DNA from: JASJBU01 sp963790775 | GTDB lineage: Bacteria; Pseudomonadota; Gammaproteobacteria; Chromatiales; Chromatiaceae | NCBI GenBank assembly: GCA_963790775.1 | Contig: CAWBPR010000009.1 | Span: 1 to 64,000 of the forward strand | Reading direction: 5' to 3' | DNA: 64,000 bases | In this document: one piece after another, positions 34,561 through 44,605 of the stretch | How positions within the stretch are numbered: the first letter of the stretch is position 1 | Layout of the letters: each line of letters starts with the position of its first letter | Made by a program: the position numbers and the translations under genes | The notes under the pieces: generated by a model | Told to the model about the DNA's origin: nothing | What the model saw: the letters and a program-made list of their open reading frames with translations, nothing else | Database searches by the model: none

Positions 34561-36142
34561 CCCCAGGTGCTTTGCGGATCTCCGATGAACTGGGCCTAAC
34601 CATTCCTAAGCACCTCGTTCGGTATCTGAAGCGCGAACCGGAAGACGAGTATCTGAATCTCTATCTACTGCCAGGAACGGCCGGATGAAGCACTGACAGC
34701 CCTTGAGCACACCTGGACAACCACAACCGATAATATCCGACTGGAAAAAAATGCCGGGTTCAGAATTAAGGAGGCAACGAACGAATAGTCTCAGTGGCAG
34801 CTGCTGTACGATAGCAGTGAAAAACTCGAAGATGCTTTCTTTCGAACCTTACCCGAGGCCGAGATCGCCGATGTGGTTATGTTCATTGGGGAGTTGGCTG
34901 GCATGTGGAGCGGCTTTACGCATCTGAAAGACCACTACACAAAACGAAAAAAACCTCTACTGCTGGCTTTAAACGCCTGCATTCTCTCCGAAGCGTTTGG
35001 ATTCGGCACGATGAAGATGTCGGAGATGTCTGATATCGATTTTGATATGCTGCAATCAACCCGGGAGGATTTCGTTCGTATTGAAACCTTGTGCGCCGCA
35101 AACGATTTGGTCAGTAATTTTATTAACGACCTGCCGATCTTCACGATATGGAACCTGCTGGATGACAAAATTCTAGCAGATGCCGATGGACAGAAATTTG
35201 CCACCCGCGATAGCAACGTTCAGTCGAGGTACTCGAAAAAGTACTTTGGGAAAGGCCGAGGGATCTCCCTGTATACACTGATTGCCAACTTTGTTGCGGT
35301 AAATACCCGGAATATCGGACTGAACGAGTATGAGAAACATTGCCTGTATGACATGGTGTACGGTAATAAAACCGATATTGATATCGACTCAGTGACCGGG
35401 GTGATAACCATTCTTTGAACAAGCTAAACTTTGTGGCCCTGGACTCGATTGACGTGGACTATGTTTTTAGCATCAAAAATGTCCGAGGGCATCCGAAGAT
35501 ATTTATGCCGTGAAACCCATCGAGAATGGTGACACCCCGCTGCGACCTGCCGGAATCCTCAGAGAGGATTTGATCAAATCACAAAGCAGAGGGATACAGC
35601 GTGTGTTGCTATCGTTGATACTGCAAGAAAATATTCAGAATCACCTTATCCGAAAGCTAAATTCTCACACCCGGTACTTCAATTTGAGAGCGGCCTTATG
35701 TGAATACAATAAAATCTTCAAAAGCACGCACATTCTTAATTTGATTGATGACATGAATCTACAGAAAGCGATCAGGAACGCCAGAAACCGGACGGAAGCT
35801 TACCACCAGCTACAAAGTCTCATACGTAAAATTCACGTCAGTGTGTTCAAGGGCAGGAAAATAAGTGACAACAGAATCAGCGCACATGCCGCAAGGCTGG
35901 TAGCTAATTGCATCGTCGCGTACAACGCGATCATCCTCAATACGGTGTATGAGAAAATGGTGGCAGAAGGAGTGTATGAAGAAACACTCGAAGAGTTTGC
36001 CAGGATCTCTCCCATTGCTTGGCATCACTTATTCTTCACCGGGCGCTACAGCTTTAAAAAAGCGAGTAAGACCGTCATCGATGTTGCGGCCATGGCCGAA
36101 ATGCTAGAAAAGCACCTACAGCAGGCGTTCTGGACAGATTAA
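34561..36142 (+). pseudogene. Tn3-family transposase (TnpA) pseudogene
   Basis: Pieces in several frames give the C-terminal two thirds of a Tn3 TnpA: LGLTIPKHLVRYLKREPEDE, then FRTLPEAEIADVVMFIGELA. The DDE-region sequence SRYSKKYFGKGRGISLYTLI with YDMVYGNKTDID follows, and (35510-36142) LNTVYEKMVAEGVYEETLEE with ISPIAWHHLFFTGRYSF at the end. A stop codon lies after KEATNE (about 34787), a frameshift after SVTG (about 35403), and a further loss before 35510. The left end replaces the histidine kinase gene, so this transposon probably destroyed the two-component system. No intact terminal repeat was found. Confidence 0.8.
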
Positions 36143-36317
36143 CCTCAGATTCGTCACTTTGGGAGTTCTTCTGCAATACCCCAACTTGCTTACTTATAGT
36201 GGCGATATACAAATCAAGGACTTAGAACCGTCACTTTTGTACGGAAAGTCAGTGTACCCCAGCAAGAAGGCTGCAGAGGGAACGATGAGATATCAAACAT
36301 AGACCAGTAATTTCAAA

Positions 36318-37139
36318 TCACGGATAGGCTACGGGAACGAGTATGGTTACCGATGATGACTTAGAGTCTGCCGCTACGGTCCTGATCTCCTCTGGAGATC
36401 TAGTTTGGGGAACACTCACAGAGTGGACTTGAATGCCAGCGTCGAATCTACCAGTTCCATCATTGAGGTGGAGGGAATTGAAATTACCACCCTTAGCCTC
36501 CTCAACGATAAGGTCCAGATCACCGTCCCCATCCACATCACTCAGAGCAACCTCCAGAGTCTCAAATGTATCTTCAGTGATATTGCTGCCGGCACTGAAG
36601 TTTCCCGCACCATCGTTGAGATAAAGACGGTTGGCTTGAGCTAAATTTCCGGCAATGAGATCCAGGTCACCATCCCCATCCACATCGCCAAGTTCTATAT
36701 CGTAGGTATCGTAATTATCGGTAGTGATGTCTCCGCCGGTAGCGAAGTTGCCAATACCGTTGTTGATATAGAGTCGATTGCAGTGGGAGACATTACCTGA
36801 GACCAGATCGAGATCACCATCTCCGTCCACATCACCAAGCGAGACGGCTAGTGTATCGAAGGCCTCAGCAGTGATGTCGCTGCCGATGTCATAGTTGCCT
36901 AAACCATCATTCAAATAGAGCCGAATGGGTCGATTCCTGTACCCGACAATAAGGTCGAGATCATTGTCACCATCCACATCACCCAAGGTTATTTCGTTTT
37001 TGAAATCGGACTCGGTCGTGATGTCACTGCCGGAAAATGCATACAGCACCGGGACAGCGGCAAGGAGGCCCAACGTCAGCGCCAAGGTAGTAAAGAATGT
37101 TCTGGCTGCTTTGCATGAATCGGTTAGTCGCGGACTCAC
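36318..37139 (-). CDS. FG-GAP/VCBS repeat secreted protein
   Basis: This exported protein of about 273 residues has a signal peptide (FFTTLALTLGLLAAVPVLYA) and four tandem FG-GAP repeats of about 60 residues. Each has a calcium-loop D-V-D-G-D-x-D-L-D and a closing RLYLNDGxGNF strand. Such repeats build beta-propellers used in surface or adhesion proteins. I prefer the GTG at 37139, which has TTGGAGTATGAT upstream, over an ATG at 37211, because the signal peptide then begins normally. The last 40 residues do not fit the repeat, so the gene may be truncated. The DNA repeats could drive copy-number change. Confidence 0.8.
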   Translation of the reverse strand: MSPRLTDSCKAARTFFTTLALTLGLLAAVPVLYAFSGSDITTESDFKNEITLGDVDGDNDLDLIVGYRNRPIRLYLNDGLGNYDIGSDITAEAFDTLAVSLGDVDGDGDLDLVSGNVSHCNRLYINNGIGNFATGGDITTDNYDTYDIELGDVDGDGDLDLIAGNLAQANRLYLNDGAGNFSAGSNITEDTFETLEVALSDVDGDGDLDLIVEEAKGGNFNSLHLNDGTGRFDAGIQVHSVSVPQTRSPEEIRTVAADSKSSSVTILVPVAYP

Positions 37140-37305
37140 ATCATACTCCAAGTCTATTATCGTTGACTCCTTAACGGCTTGAAAAAGACAGACTTTAGGA
37201 GTCCAGAGCACACCCTGCGGACCTGGCTGAAGTCTAATGACTTGATCTTGACACTTGGTATTGAATGAGTAAGATAGTAATAACTTACTTACTTTTTATC
37301 CGATC

Positions 37306-37914
37306 ATGAAAAAACACCCAAAGCACCTATCAGCCGATGAGCGCCGTGCTGCCACGGTCGATGCCGTGGTAAAGCTGGCTGCCGAACAGAATCCCAGTGA
37401 GATCACGACAACAGCCATCGCCAAACACATGGGCGTGACCCAAGGCGCCTTGTTCAGACACTTTCCGACCAAGGATGCCATCCTGCAAGCGGTTATGGAG
37501 TTTGTGGCGAGTCGTCTGCTCTCCCGTGTGGACAAGGCCGCACGCGCGGCACCCACGCCGGTTGCAGCCATCGAGGCGATTTTTATGGCCCACATCGAAT
37601 TCGTCGTAGAGAACCCGGGAGTCCCGCGCATGATGTTCGGGGAGTTGCAGCACGCCAAGCTGACGGCACCAAAACGCATGGCGCAGACGCTCATTCGCCG
37701 TTACGGCGAGCGCTTGCACGACCTCATCGAAGAGGGCAAGGCCGCTGGCGAGTTGTCCGCTTCCCTTGACACCGGCGCCGCTGCGACCCTGTTCATCGGC
37801 ACGATCCAGGGGTTGGTCATGCAGTCAATGCTCGCGGGAGATGTTGAACTGGTCCGTAAGGAAGCACCGAGAGTCTTTGCAATCTTTCTTCGCGGGATTC
37901 GGAGCGGGCAATGA
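37306..37914 (+). CDS. TetR-family regulator of the adjacent efflux operon
   Basis: This 202-residue protein has an N-terminal helix-turn-helix (SEITTTAIAKHMGVTQGALF, with FRHFPTKDAIL) and a ligand-binding helical domain. Its stop overlaps the start of the membrane-fusion gene (ATGA at 37911), so it is part of the efflux operon and probably represses it. Upstream, at about 37.26 kb, there is a TAAGTAAGTTATTACTTA-like inverted arrangement (AGTAATAACTTACTTACT) that may be the operator. The ligand is unknown. Confidence 0.9.
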   Translation: MKKHPKHLSADERRAATVDAVVKLAAEQNPSEITTTAIAKHMGVTQGALFRHFPTKDAILQAVMEFVASRLLSRVDKAARAAPTPVAAIEAIFMAHIEFVVENPGVPRMMFGELQHAKLTAPKRMAQTLIRRYGERLHDLIEEGKAAGELSASLDTGAAATLFIGTIQGLVMQSMLAGDVELVRKEAPRVFAIFLRGIRSGQ

Positions 37915-39062
37915 AGATCCTTCCTTTACAAGGCCGTACCCTGGCGCTCATCGGCGTCGTCTTGCCGTTACTGGCGCTGTTTGTTTACGTCGCGCTGCGC
38001 TCCGGACCACTGGCGCCGGTGTCGGTTACCGTCTCCACTGTGGAGGCCAGACCGGTTAGCCCCGCCCTGTTTGGCGTCGGGACCGTTGAGGCGCGTTTCA
38101 CCTACCGAATCGGTCCGACCTTAACCGGGCGGGTAAAACGACTGGACGTGCATGTCGGTGACCGGGTGCAGGCCGGCCATCTACTCGGGGAGATGGACCC
38201 GGTAGACCTGGATGACAGGATTCGTTCCCGGGAGGCGGCAGTCAAACGTGCGCAGGCGACCTTACATGAATCTGAGGCCCGCCAGGCTTACGCACAGAGC
38301 CAAGCACAGCGCTATGCGCAACTGCTGGCCGCCCGTACGACGAGTGAAGAGAGCGCCGCCACCAAGAAACAGGACTTGAAGATTGCCAATGCCGCGCTGG
38401 CAGCCGCCAAGGAGGAACTCGCACGCGTGCGGGCCGATAGCGCGGCAGTAGTCGCCCAACGAAACAACATGCGTCTGGTCTCGCCAGTGGATGGACTGGT
38501 TGTGGCGCGCAACGCAGATCCCGGCAGCACTGTTGTTGCCGGTCAATCCGTGGTGGAGGTGATTGATCCTCTAAGCCTGTGGATCAATGTACGTTTCGAT
38601 CAGGTCAGCGCCACCGGTCTGGCAGCGGGGTTGCCAGCGAAGATCGCACTGCGCTCACGCAACGGACAGGGTCTGAATGGCCGAGTCCTGCGGGTGGAAC
38701 CGCTGGCCGACGCGGTGACCGAGGAAACGCTTGCCAAGCTTGTGTTCGATGAGCTGCCTGAACCGCTGCCACCGATCGGTGAACTTGCCGAGGTCACCGT
38801 TACCTTGCCCGAATTACCTGCCATGCCGGTCGTGTCTAATTCTGCAATCCGAACTATGGACGGCCAACTGGGCGTGTGGCAGGTCCAGGATGGGGGATTG
38901 CGTTTTGTAATGGTGAAGCTCGGCACCGGCGATCTCGACGGTCAGATGCAGATACGTGAGGGTCTCGAAATCGGTGACCAGGTGGTGGTCTATAGCGATA
39001 AAGCATTGAGTAACCGGAGTCGTCTCCATATCGTCGAGCAACTCCCCGGGGCAGCAAAATGA
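37911..39062 (+). CDS. Periplasmic adaptor (HlyD/RND-type membrane fusion protein)
   Basis: This 383-residue protein has an N-terminal membrane anchor (LALIGVVLPLLALFVYVAL). A lipoyl/barrel-sandwich half (GRVKRLDVHVGDRVQAGHLL) is followed by a coiled-coil hairpin rich in Ala/Glu/Gln (about 110-185), the second lipoyl half (LVSPVDGLVVARNADPGSTV) and a beta-barrel. It pairs with the FtsX-type permease and ATPase downstream, as in DevB/MacA-like exporters. It overlaps the TetR stop and the permease start by 4 bp each. The frame is intact. Confidence 0.93.
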   Translation: MKILPLQGRTLALIGVVLPLLALFVYVALRSGPLAPVSVTVSTVEARPVSPALFGVGTVEARFTYRIGPTLTGRVKRLDVHVGDRVQAGHLLGEMDPVDLDDRIRSREAAVKRAQATLHESEARQAYAQSQAQRYAQLLAARTTSEESAATKKQDLKIANAALAAAKEELARVRADSAAVVAQRNNMRLVSPVDGLVVARNADPGSTVVAGQSVVEVIDPLSLWINVRFDQVSATGLAAGLPAKIALRSRNGQGLNGRVLRVEPLADAVTEETLAKLVFDELPEPLPPIGELAEVTVTLPELPAMPVVSNSAIRTMDGQLGVWQVQDGGLRFVMVKLGTGDLDGQMQIREGLEIGDQVVVYSDKALSNRSRLHIVEQLPGAAK

Positions 39063-40261
39063 TCAGCCTCGCCGGTCGAGACATCCTCAACGCCTGGGGT
39101 AAGTTCGTTTTTACCGGCGTCGGTCTGGGACTCCTGATCGGCGTGACCCTGACCATGGCCGGTGTCTACCGGGGTATGGTGGACGATGGCAAAGCGCTGC
39201 TCGACAACAGCGGAGCGGACCTGTGGGTGGTGCAGAAAGACACCCTGGGCCCTTACGCAGAATCGTCCAGCATCAACGATGATGTCTACCTCAGCATTCT
39301 CGCCATGCCCGGCGTGGCTGAAGCCGCCAACATCACCTATCTCACCATGCAGGTGCGTCAGGGCAGGCAGGATGTGCGCGCCATGGTGGTCGGAATTGTT
39401 GCCGGGGTGCTCGGAAAGCCGGGATGGCCACCGTACCTCGTGGTCGGACGGCAGATCACCCGCAGCCACTACGAAGCAGTGGCCGATATCGCCACCGGTT
39501 TCAAGCTCGGTGACCGTATCCAGGTGCGCCGCAACCACTACACCGTGGTCGGTCTCACCCGGCGCATGGTCTCCTCCAGTGGCGACCCGATGGTATTCAT
39601 CCCGCTGAAGGATGCGCAGGAGGCGCAATTTCTCAAAGACAACGACGCAGTCCTGCAGCAACGCAGACGTACCGCCGAGAATCCGTTGCTCAACCGTCCC
39701 GGTGTACCCGGCTTGCTTGATGCGGTGGTCGATTCTCAGAGCAGTAATCCTTATGTCAATGCCGTGCTGGTGCGGATCAAGCCGGGCTACACCGCCGAAG
39801 AGGTAACGCAACCCATCCGCCGCTGGCAGCGGCTGACTGCGTACACCCGCTCGCAAATGGAAGAGATTCTGATTGGCAAGCTGATTGCCACCTCAGCCAA
39901 GCAGATCGGTATGTTCCTGATGATCCTGGCCGTGGTAAGCGCGGCGATCGTCGCCTTCATCATCTATACGTTGACCATGGACAAAATCCGCGAGATCGCG
40001 GTACTGAAACTCATCGGCACGCGCAACCGCACTATCGCGGCAATGATCTTGCAGCAGGCCATCGCCCTGGGTGTGATCGGCTTTGTGGTCGGAAAGATCA
40101 CTGCAACTTTTGCCGCACCATTTTTTCCCAAGTACGTATTGCTCATGCCGCTCGATACGGTTGCGGGTTTCTTCGCTGTACTCATGATCTGTGTGCTTGC
40201 CAGCCTCATCGCGATTCGCATGGCGCTCAAGGTCGATCCAGCAGAAGCGATCGGAGGATGA
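39059..40261 (+). CDS. ABC transporter permease, FtsX/DevC/MacB type
   Basis: This 400-residue permease has a helix near the N-terminus (FVFTGVGLGLLIGVTLTMAG), a large periplasmic domain (about 45-265) and three C-terminal helices. The coupling motif KIREIAVLKLIGTRNRTI and the end LKVDPAEAIGG are typical of FtsX-fold permeases. With the adaptor and ATPase it should form a tripartite exporter; the substrate is unknown. A small gap (40262-40342) separates it from the ATPase gene. Confidence 0.92.
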   Translation: MISLAGRDILNAWGKFVFTGVGLGLLIGVTLTMAGVYRGMVDDGKALLDNSGADLWVVQKDTLGPYAESSSINDDVYLSILAMPGVAEAANITYLTMQVRQGRQDVRAMVVGIVAGVLGKPGWPPYLVVGRQITRSHYEAVADIATGFKLGDRIQVRRNHYTVVGLTRRMVSSSGDPMVFIPLKDAQEAQFLKDNDAVLQQRRRTAENPLLNRPGVPGLLDAVVDSQSSNPYVNAVLVRIKPGYTAEEVTQPIRRWQRLTAYTRSQMEEILIGKLIATSAKQIGMFLMILAVVSAAIVAFIIYTLTMDKIREIAVLKLIGTRNRTIAAMILQQAIALGVIGFVVGKITATFAAPFFPKYVLLMPLDTVAGFFAVLMICVLASLIAIRMALKVDPAEAIGG

Positions 40262-40342
40262 ATATGCGCGGAGGAAACAGCGCAGTTGATCTAAACGGGG
40301 TAGCCTGGCACCGCTCCATTCTTCCAGGCACAGAGGCATTTC

Positions 40343-41065
40343 ATGGCAAGTCTATCTGATCGCACCGGCATTCATATCGAAGGCCTGAAAAAACGCTATG
40401 GTGTAGGCGACACTGCTGTTGACGCACTCAAGGGTGTCAACATGCAGGTCATGCCCGGAGAGGTCATCGGCCTGATCGGTCCTTCCGGCTCCGGCAAGAG
40501 CACGCTGCTTAAATGCCTGGGGGCCGTGATCGAACCCACCGCCGGTCGCATGGTGCTAGGCGACCAGGCAATCTACGAAGATGGCTGGAAGATTCCCGAC
40601 CTGCGCGCTCTGCGTCGCGACCGGATCGGCTTCGTGTTTCAGGCGCCGTATTTGATTCCATTCCTTGATGTCACCGACAACGTCGCTCTGTTACCCATGC
40701 TGGCCGGCGTACCGAACACCGAGGCACGCCAGAGGGCCATCGAATTGCTGATGGCGTTGGATGTCGAACACCGCGCCAAGGCCATGCCGTCGCAACTCTC
40801 CGGTGGCGAGCAGCAGCGCGTGGCCATTGCGCGTGGCCTCGTTAACCGCCCACCGGTGATTCTCGCCGATGAGCCGACTGCCCCGCTGGATAGCGAGCGG
40901 GCGCTCACGGTGATAAGGATTCTGAACAACATGGCGCGGCGGTTTCAAACCGCAATCATCGTCGTTACGCATGACGAGAAGATCATCCCCACCTTTAAGC
41001 GCATCTATCACATCCGCGATGGCGTGACCCACGAGGAAGCGGGAGAAGGAAGGGGATTTGAATAA
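40343..41065 (+). CDS. ABC transporter ATPase subunit
   Basis: This 240-residue nucleotide-binding protein of the LolD/MacB/DevA group has Walker A GPSGSGKST, a Q-loop (GFVFQAPYLIPF), the signature LSGGEQQRVAIARG, Walker B VILADEPT and the switch His in VVTHDEK. The D-loop reads APLDSE. It energises the FtsX-type permease upstream. The gene is complete, with GCAAGTC directly after the ATG and a short gap to the permease gene. Confidence 0.95.
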   Translation: MASLSDRTGIHIEGLKKRYGVGDTAVDALKGVNMQVMPGEVIGLIGPSGSGKSTLLKCLGAVIEPTAGRMVLGDQAIYEDGWKIPDLRALRRDRIGFVFQAPYLIPFLDVTDNVALLPMLAGVPNTEARQRAIELLMALDVEHRAKAMPSQLSGGEQQRVAIARGLVNRPPVILADEPTAPLDSERALTVIRILNNMARRFQTAIIVVTHDEKIIPTFKRIYHIRDGVTHEEAGEGRGFE

Positions 41066-41110
41066 GATCGGTTTTCAGCGGTACAGAATCTCCGCTGCAA
41101 AGGAGTAACT

Positions 41111-41539
41111 ATGGCAACGCAAAGAACACGCAGCATTTGGGTCCGGGTGATTTCAATGATCGCCATTGGTTTCGGTCTGCTGACTATCAAAGCGGGTGGT
41201 GCGATCCTGTTCGGTGGTGATGCAGCGCGAGAGGCAGCCGGGAATTATGTACCGTTCGTGCTTTGGTTCAATTTTCTGGCGGGTTTCGCCTATGTCATTA
41301 CAGGTGCAGGACTCTGGATACAGACCCGTTGGGCGGCATGGCTGGCCATCTCAATCACCGTGGCAACTGCGTTTACCTTCGTCATGTTCGGGGCGCAGGT
41401 GTATTTGGGCGGACTCTTCGAACAACGTACGGTGATTGCTATGAGTCTGCGCACGCTCGTATGGACAGTGATCGCGGTCGTTGCCTGGAGAGGGATGCAG
41501 CGTGTGAAAACGTACCAGCCAGAAGGAGGTATGCAGTGA
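41111..41539 (+). CDS. Small membrane protein with four helices
   Basis: This 142-residue protein has four hydrophobic segments: MIAIGFGLLTIKAGGAILFG, FVLWFNFLAGFAYVITGAGL, WLAISITVATAFTFVMFGAQ, and VWTVIAVVAW. I do not recognise a named family. AAAGGAG precedes the ATG. It follows the ATPase by 45 bp and overlaps the next gene, so it belongs to the efflux operon. It may be an accessory subunit. Confidence 0.78.
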   Translation: MATQRTRSIWVRVISMIAIGFGLLTIKAGGAILFGGDAAREAAGNYVPFVLWFNFLAGFAYVITGAGLWIQTRWAAWLAISITVATAFTFVMFGAQVYLGGLFEQRTVIAMSLRTLVWTVIAVVAWRGMQRVKTYQPEGGMQ

Positions 41540-41898
41540 ATGCAACAACACGTTATATCAATATTTTTCTAAGCGGCCTGGCTTTGGTCGGTACGGCTAA
41601 TCAGTCACTAGCAGCGCCGGATACTGGCTCGATGCAAGACTCTCCCGACAGCAATACCACGGGTTCTGAAAATACAGAAATGTCTGCGGAGAAGGCAATG
41701 CCTGATGCGGTACCGCAATCACGACCGAAATTTACCGGTCTTTGGTCCCTCAATACCGGCGCAAAGCTGACTCAGAATTATCAGTTCGACGCAGAGACAC
41801 ACCAACTCGTGATTGCATCGGTGGCCAATCTTCCGGACGTGAAGGCGGTTTCGTACCGCCTTGTGTATGACAGGATGAAGTCAGGAGAGGATCAATGA
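41536..41898 (+). CDS. Small periplasmic protein of the efflux operon
   Basis: The start is GTG at 41536, inside the end of the previous gene and after AAGGAGG. The 120-residue product has a signal peptide (INIFLSGLALVGTANQSLAA) and a short Ser/Asp-rich linker. The C-terminal half begins RPKFTGLWSLNTGAKLTQNY and ends KAVSYRLVYDRMKSGEDQ. I see no known domain. Translational coupling with the membrane protein suggests a joint role in the exporter or in sensing. Confidence 0.7.
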   Translation: MNATTRYINIFLSGLALVGTANQSLAAPDTGSMQDSPDSNTTGSENTEMSAEKAMPDAVPQSRPKFTGLWSLNTGAKLTQNYQFDAETHQLVIASVANLPDVKAVSYRLVYDRMKSGEDQ

Positions 41899-41951
41899 GC
41901 CAGTGAACGGTAGGCTGCACTAATGGCGACAGTTGGATGAGGATAAACACG

Positions 41952-42683
41952 ATGAATATACATGGCTTACAGCATGTACCGTTTGAAGGACTGGGCAGCA
42001 TCGAGGACTGGATACAAAGTGGGCCGCACCTGCTAGGCACGACGCGGTTATACCGCAATGAGCCACTGCCGGAGATCGAGAGCATTGATCTGCTGGTAAT
42101 AATGGGCGGACCGATGAATATCTACGAAGAGACGAAGTACTCGTGGCTTGCGGAGGAGAAACGCTTTATCGAACGGGCGATTACCGCCCACAAGCGCGTG
42201 CTCGGCATCTGTCTTGGTGCCCAGCTTGTCGCCGATGTGCTCGGCGCAAAGGTGTATGCCAACGCCGACAAGGAGATAGGTTGGTTTCCTGTTGAAATGA
42301 CGGAGCCCGCGCCCTTATCCAATTTGTTCACCGCATTTCCCGCACTTCTCGACGTGTTCCATTGGCACGGCGATACCTTTGACATCCCGCAAGGGGCGGT
42401 GCATGTCGCGCACAGCGCGGGCTGTGCGCATCAGGCTTTTGTGTATGACGAACGGGTTATTGGATTGCAGTTTCACCTGGAGACGACCCCGGCCAGTGCG
42501 CGGCAGATCATCACTCATTGCGCTGATGAGATAGTGGAGGGCCGCTACATACAGACACCCCAGGTCATGCTAGGAGATGTGCATCGGTTCGACGTCATCA
42601 ACCAGACCATGTGGGGGTTACTCGATCGGCTGGCAGCAGATGGCCCGGAGGGGAAGACCCGAGAAGGCTGGGATGCACGGTGA
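41952..42683 (+). CDS. Class I glutamine amidotransferase-like protein
   Basis: This 243-residue protein has the nucleophile elbow LGICLGAQLVADVLG (Cys), IGWFPVEM and the His-Glu pair in LQFHLETTP, so the catalytic triad is complete. N-terminal motifs are LQHVPFEGLGSIE and VIMGGPMNIYEE. Stand-alone members hydrolyse gamma-glutamyl compounds, and the substrate here is unknown. I chose ATG 41952 because GAGGATAAAC precedes it; an in-frame ATG at 41937 would also work. The efflux operon ends just before. Confidence 0.9.
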   Translation: MNIHGLQHVPFEGLGSIEDWIQSGPHLLGTTRLYRNEPLPEIESIDLLVIMGGPMNIYEETKYSWLAEEKRFIERAITAHKRVLGICLGAQLVADVLGAKVYANADKEIGWFPVEMTEPAPLSNLFTAFPALLDVFHWHGDTFDIPQGAVHVAHSAGCAHQAFVYDERVIGLQFHLETTPASARQIITHCADEIVEGRYIQTPQVMLGDVHRFDVINQTMWGLLDRLAADGPEGKTREGWDAR

Positions 42684-43033
42684 AAATCATATTTCCAAGC
42701 AGCACATGGATATTCCTGATGAGGTTGCCAGAGATAGTACAAGCTGGGACGCTATGATAAGAGATTTTCGCACTTTCAATTTTTCACCTGCTGCATTATC
42801 GATGCTGGACGCAGCCAATATCACCTGTCCATCGTTACGGCTACTGCTGGTTGCTGGGGTGAGGTTGTTTGAGGTGGCCAGTCACACCATGGGAAGTTGC
42901 GCGGGGCCCTACATGAGGCAGTGGCGATGATGGATCAACGGGAAAATGACTGATTGGGTAGACTCGCAATGGTTTCTTGACGTTCAATACTATTGTGTCG
43001 CGACAACAAGAACAGAACGAGACGGCATTAGCC
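42684..43033. other. Gap with a doubtful short frame
   Basis: A frame from ATG 42671 to 42930 would encode a soluble peptide (MHGENHISKQHMDIPDEVA...) overlapping the end of the amidotransferase gene. It has no clear Shine-Dalgarno and no family, and I do not call it. The rest of the gap holds nothing recognisable. Confidence 0.4.
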
Positions 43034-43606
43034 TTACAATATTTTCCCCGCTACATCGGCATAAATATCCTTCACCGGTATCGACAGTCCGATTGATGAA
43101 AATTCAACTGTATCGCCATCTCCGTATTGCGTCAGTAGGGTTTGGCCCTCAGCCATTGTGTAGCGTCCAATTTCAACCCGATCCTGAGCGATGGTGAAGT
43201 ATTCAAGCAACGAGGTAATACTGCTGTAGGCGGCGAGCTTTTCCAGCTTGTCTCGCGTTTCGGTAGAAGGAGAAAGCACCTCGACAATCAACACGGGCCT
43301 CTCTTCATAGTATTCGCTCGGTGGTTGATCATCACAGGAAACCATGACATCAGGGTAATAAAATAAGTCATTCCCTTTGGTTTGAATGCGCACTTTCATG
43401 TCCGACATATAGGAACGACAGGGCTTGCCTTTTAGATGCTGTTTCATCTCAGAGGCCACCGTTAATGCGATGAGGTTATGCGCTCGACTGGCGCCGACCA
43501 TGGCAAAAACATAGCCGTTATCATACTCATGCTTTACATCAGAAGAATGTTCACCTTGCAAATATTCTTCTGGCAACAGAGTGACTGTAGTGGGTGCTAA
43601 TGCCAT
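43034..43606 (-). CDS. Uma2 family (DUF820) putative endonuclease
   Basis: This 190-residue protein of the PD-(D/E)XK-like Uma2 group has EYLQGEHSSDVKHEYDNGYV near the N-terminus, then YYPDVMVSCDDQP (the Asp of the nuclease core), RPVLIVEVLSPSTE (the E-x-V strand) and RDKLEKLAAYSSI. These proteins are numerous in cyanobacteria and some gammaproteobacteria, are often horizontally exchanged, and have no firm substrate. It stands alone, facing the amidotransferase gene. The frame is complete. No recognisable gene lies in 43607-43897. Confidence 0.9.
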   Translation of the reverse strand: MALAPTTVTLLPEEYLQGEHSSDVKHEYDNGYVFAMVGASRAHNLIALTVASEMKQHLKGKPCRSYMSDMKVRIQTKGNDLFYYPDVMVSCDDQPPSEYYEERPVLIVEVLSPSTETRDKLEKLAAYSSITSLLEYFTIAQDRVEIGRYTMAEGQTLLTQYGDGDTVEFSSIGLSIPVKDIYADVAGKIL

Positions 43607-43897
43607 AACAAACGTTTCTTAATACCAAAAAGGGTCTCTGACTCAGGGTATTTTTGCATAACATCCCAAAAAGTCCATTTTCAGGTGGTGGCAAGATTCG
43701 GGCTTGTAAGGGGAAAAAAGCATGATCTCAAGATATATCAATAGGTTGTGGAAACGAAAACTTGCATCCTAGTAATTAACAGTACATTCCTGTGCGGCAG
43801 TATTGACACAAATTGTCCGGTAAGCCCAAATCAGAAAGTACGATGCTTTCAGTAGCCACAGGTCTTAGGGCATCAGTTCCATCGCATTAAACCAGTT

Positions 43898-44605
43898 CTA
43901 TGCATCATTTCTTTTTGGATGTCTGATATCGGATGGATCATTGGGCTGCCCGTATTCAAAATCCACATCATCTTGTTCATCTTCCCAGCTGTAGCGTTTT
44001 TCCGGAGGAGAAGGATCGCGATTTTTCAGCAGGATGGCCAAGACAATCCCTAGTATGGCACCAGAGAGATGAGATTCGAATGAAATATCAGGTGTACTCG
44101 GGAAGACCCCCCAGATCATGCCGCCATAGAGAAAAAACACCACGAGTGAAAACGCTATGGCTTTTTTGTCCCAGCGCAAGGCGCCAATGGTGAAGACAAA
44201 GAACATCATGCCAAAGGTCAGACCACTGGCCCCAATGTGATAGGCACTACGGGCAAACAACCAGACCCCAAATCCTGAGCCGATATAGATGACTGGAATT
44301 ACGATTTTTGCTGATTTCGGATAGCTATATATGAGAGTTGATCCGAGAATGATAATAGGAGCCGTGTTCGCAAATAGGTGGGAGAGTGAACCATGGATCA
44401 TGGGAGCAAAAAACAGTCCCTTTAGTCCACTCAGGGTCCGTGAATAGACCCCGTATTGCACCAGATCAATAGAAAAAAACAACTCGACTGATTTGATGAA
44501 CCATAAAATCAGGGCAAAGGATACTGCAATAATGAACGACCGACGTAGAAGACGAGTATCATCAAGCGCCATCCGCCTGTTCTCTGAGATATCGGTTTTA
44601 TCCAA
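43898..44605 (-). CDS. Rhomboid-family intramembrane serine protease
   Basis: This 235-residue protein has six hydrophobic segments. The catalytic Ser lies in HIGASGLTFGMMFF (GxSG) and the His in SHLSGAILGIVLA. The HGSLSHLFANTAPIIILG segment, with conserved His and Asn, is also present. The hydrophilic C-terminal tail (SWEDEQDDVDFEYGQPNDP) is acidic and cytosolic. Rhomboids cleave transmembrane helices of other proteins. No partner gene is adjacent. Confidence 0.9.
   Translation of the reverse strand: MDKTDISENRRMALDDTRLLRRSFIIAVSFALILWFIKSVELFFSIDLVQYGVYSRTLSGLKGLFFAPMIHGSLSHLFANTAPIIILGSTLIYSYPKSAKIVIPVIYIGSGFGVWLFARSAYHIGASGLTFGMMFFVFTIGALRWDKKAIAFSLVVFFLYGGMIWGVFPSTPDISFESHLSGAILGIVLAILLKNRDPSPPEKRYSWEDEQDDVDFEYGQPNDPSDIRHPKRNDA

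Noticed and set aside
36433..37182. Short repeats in the FG-GAP gene as a possible CRISPR-like array
   Set aside because: The repeats are coding, about 180 bp apart and imperfect; they translate into FG-GAP units.
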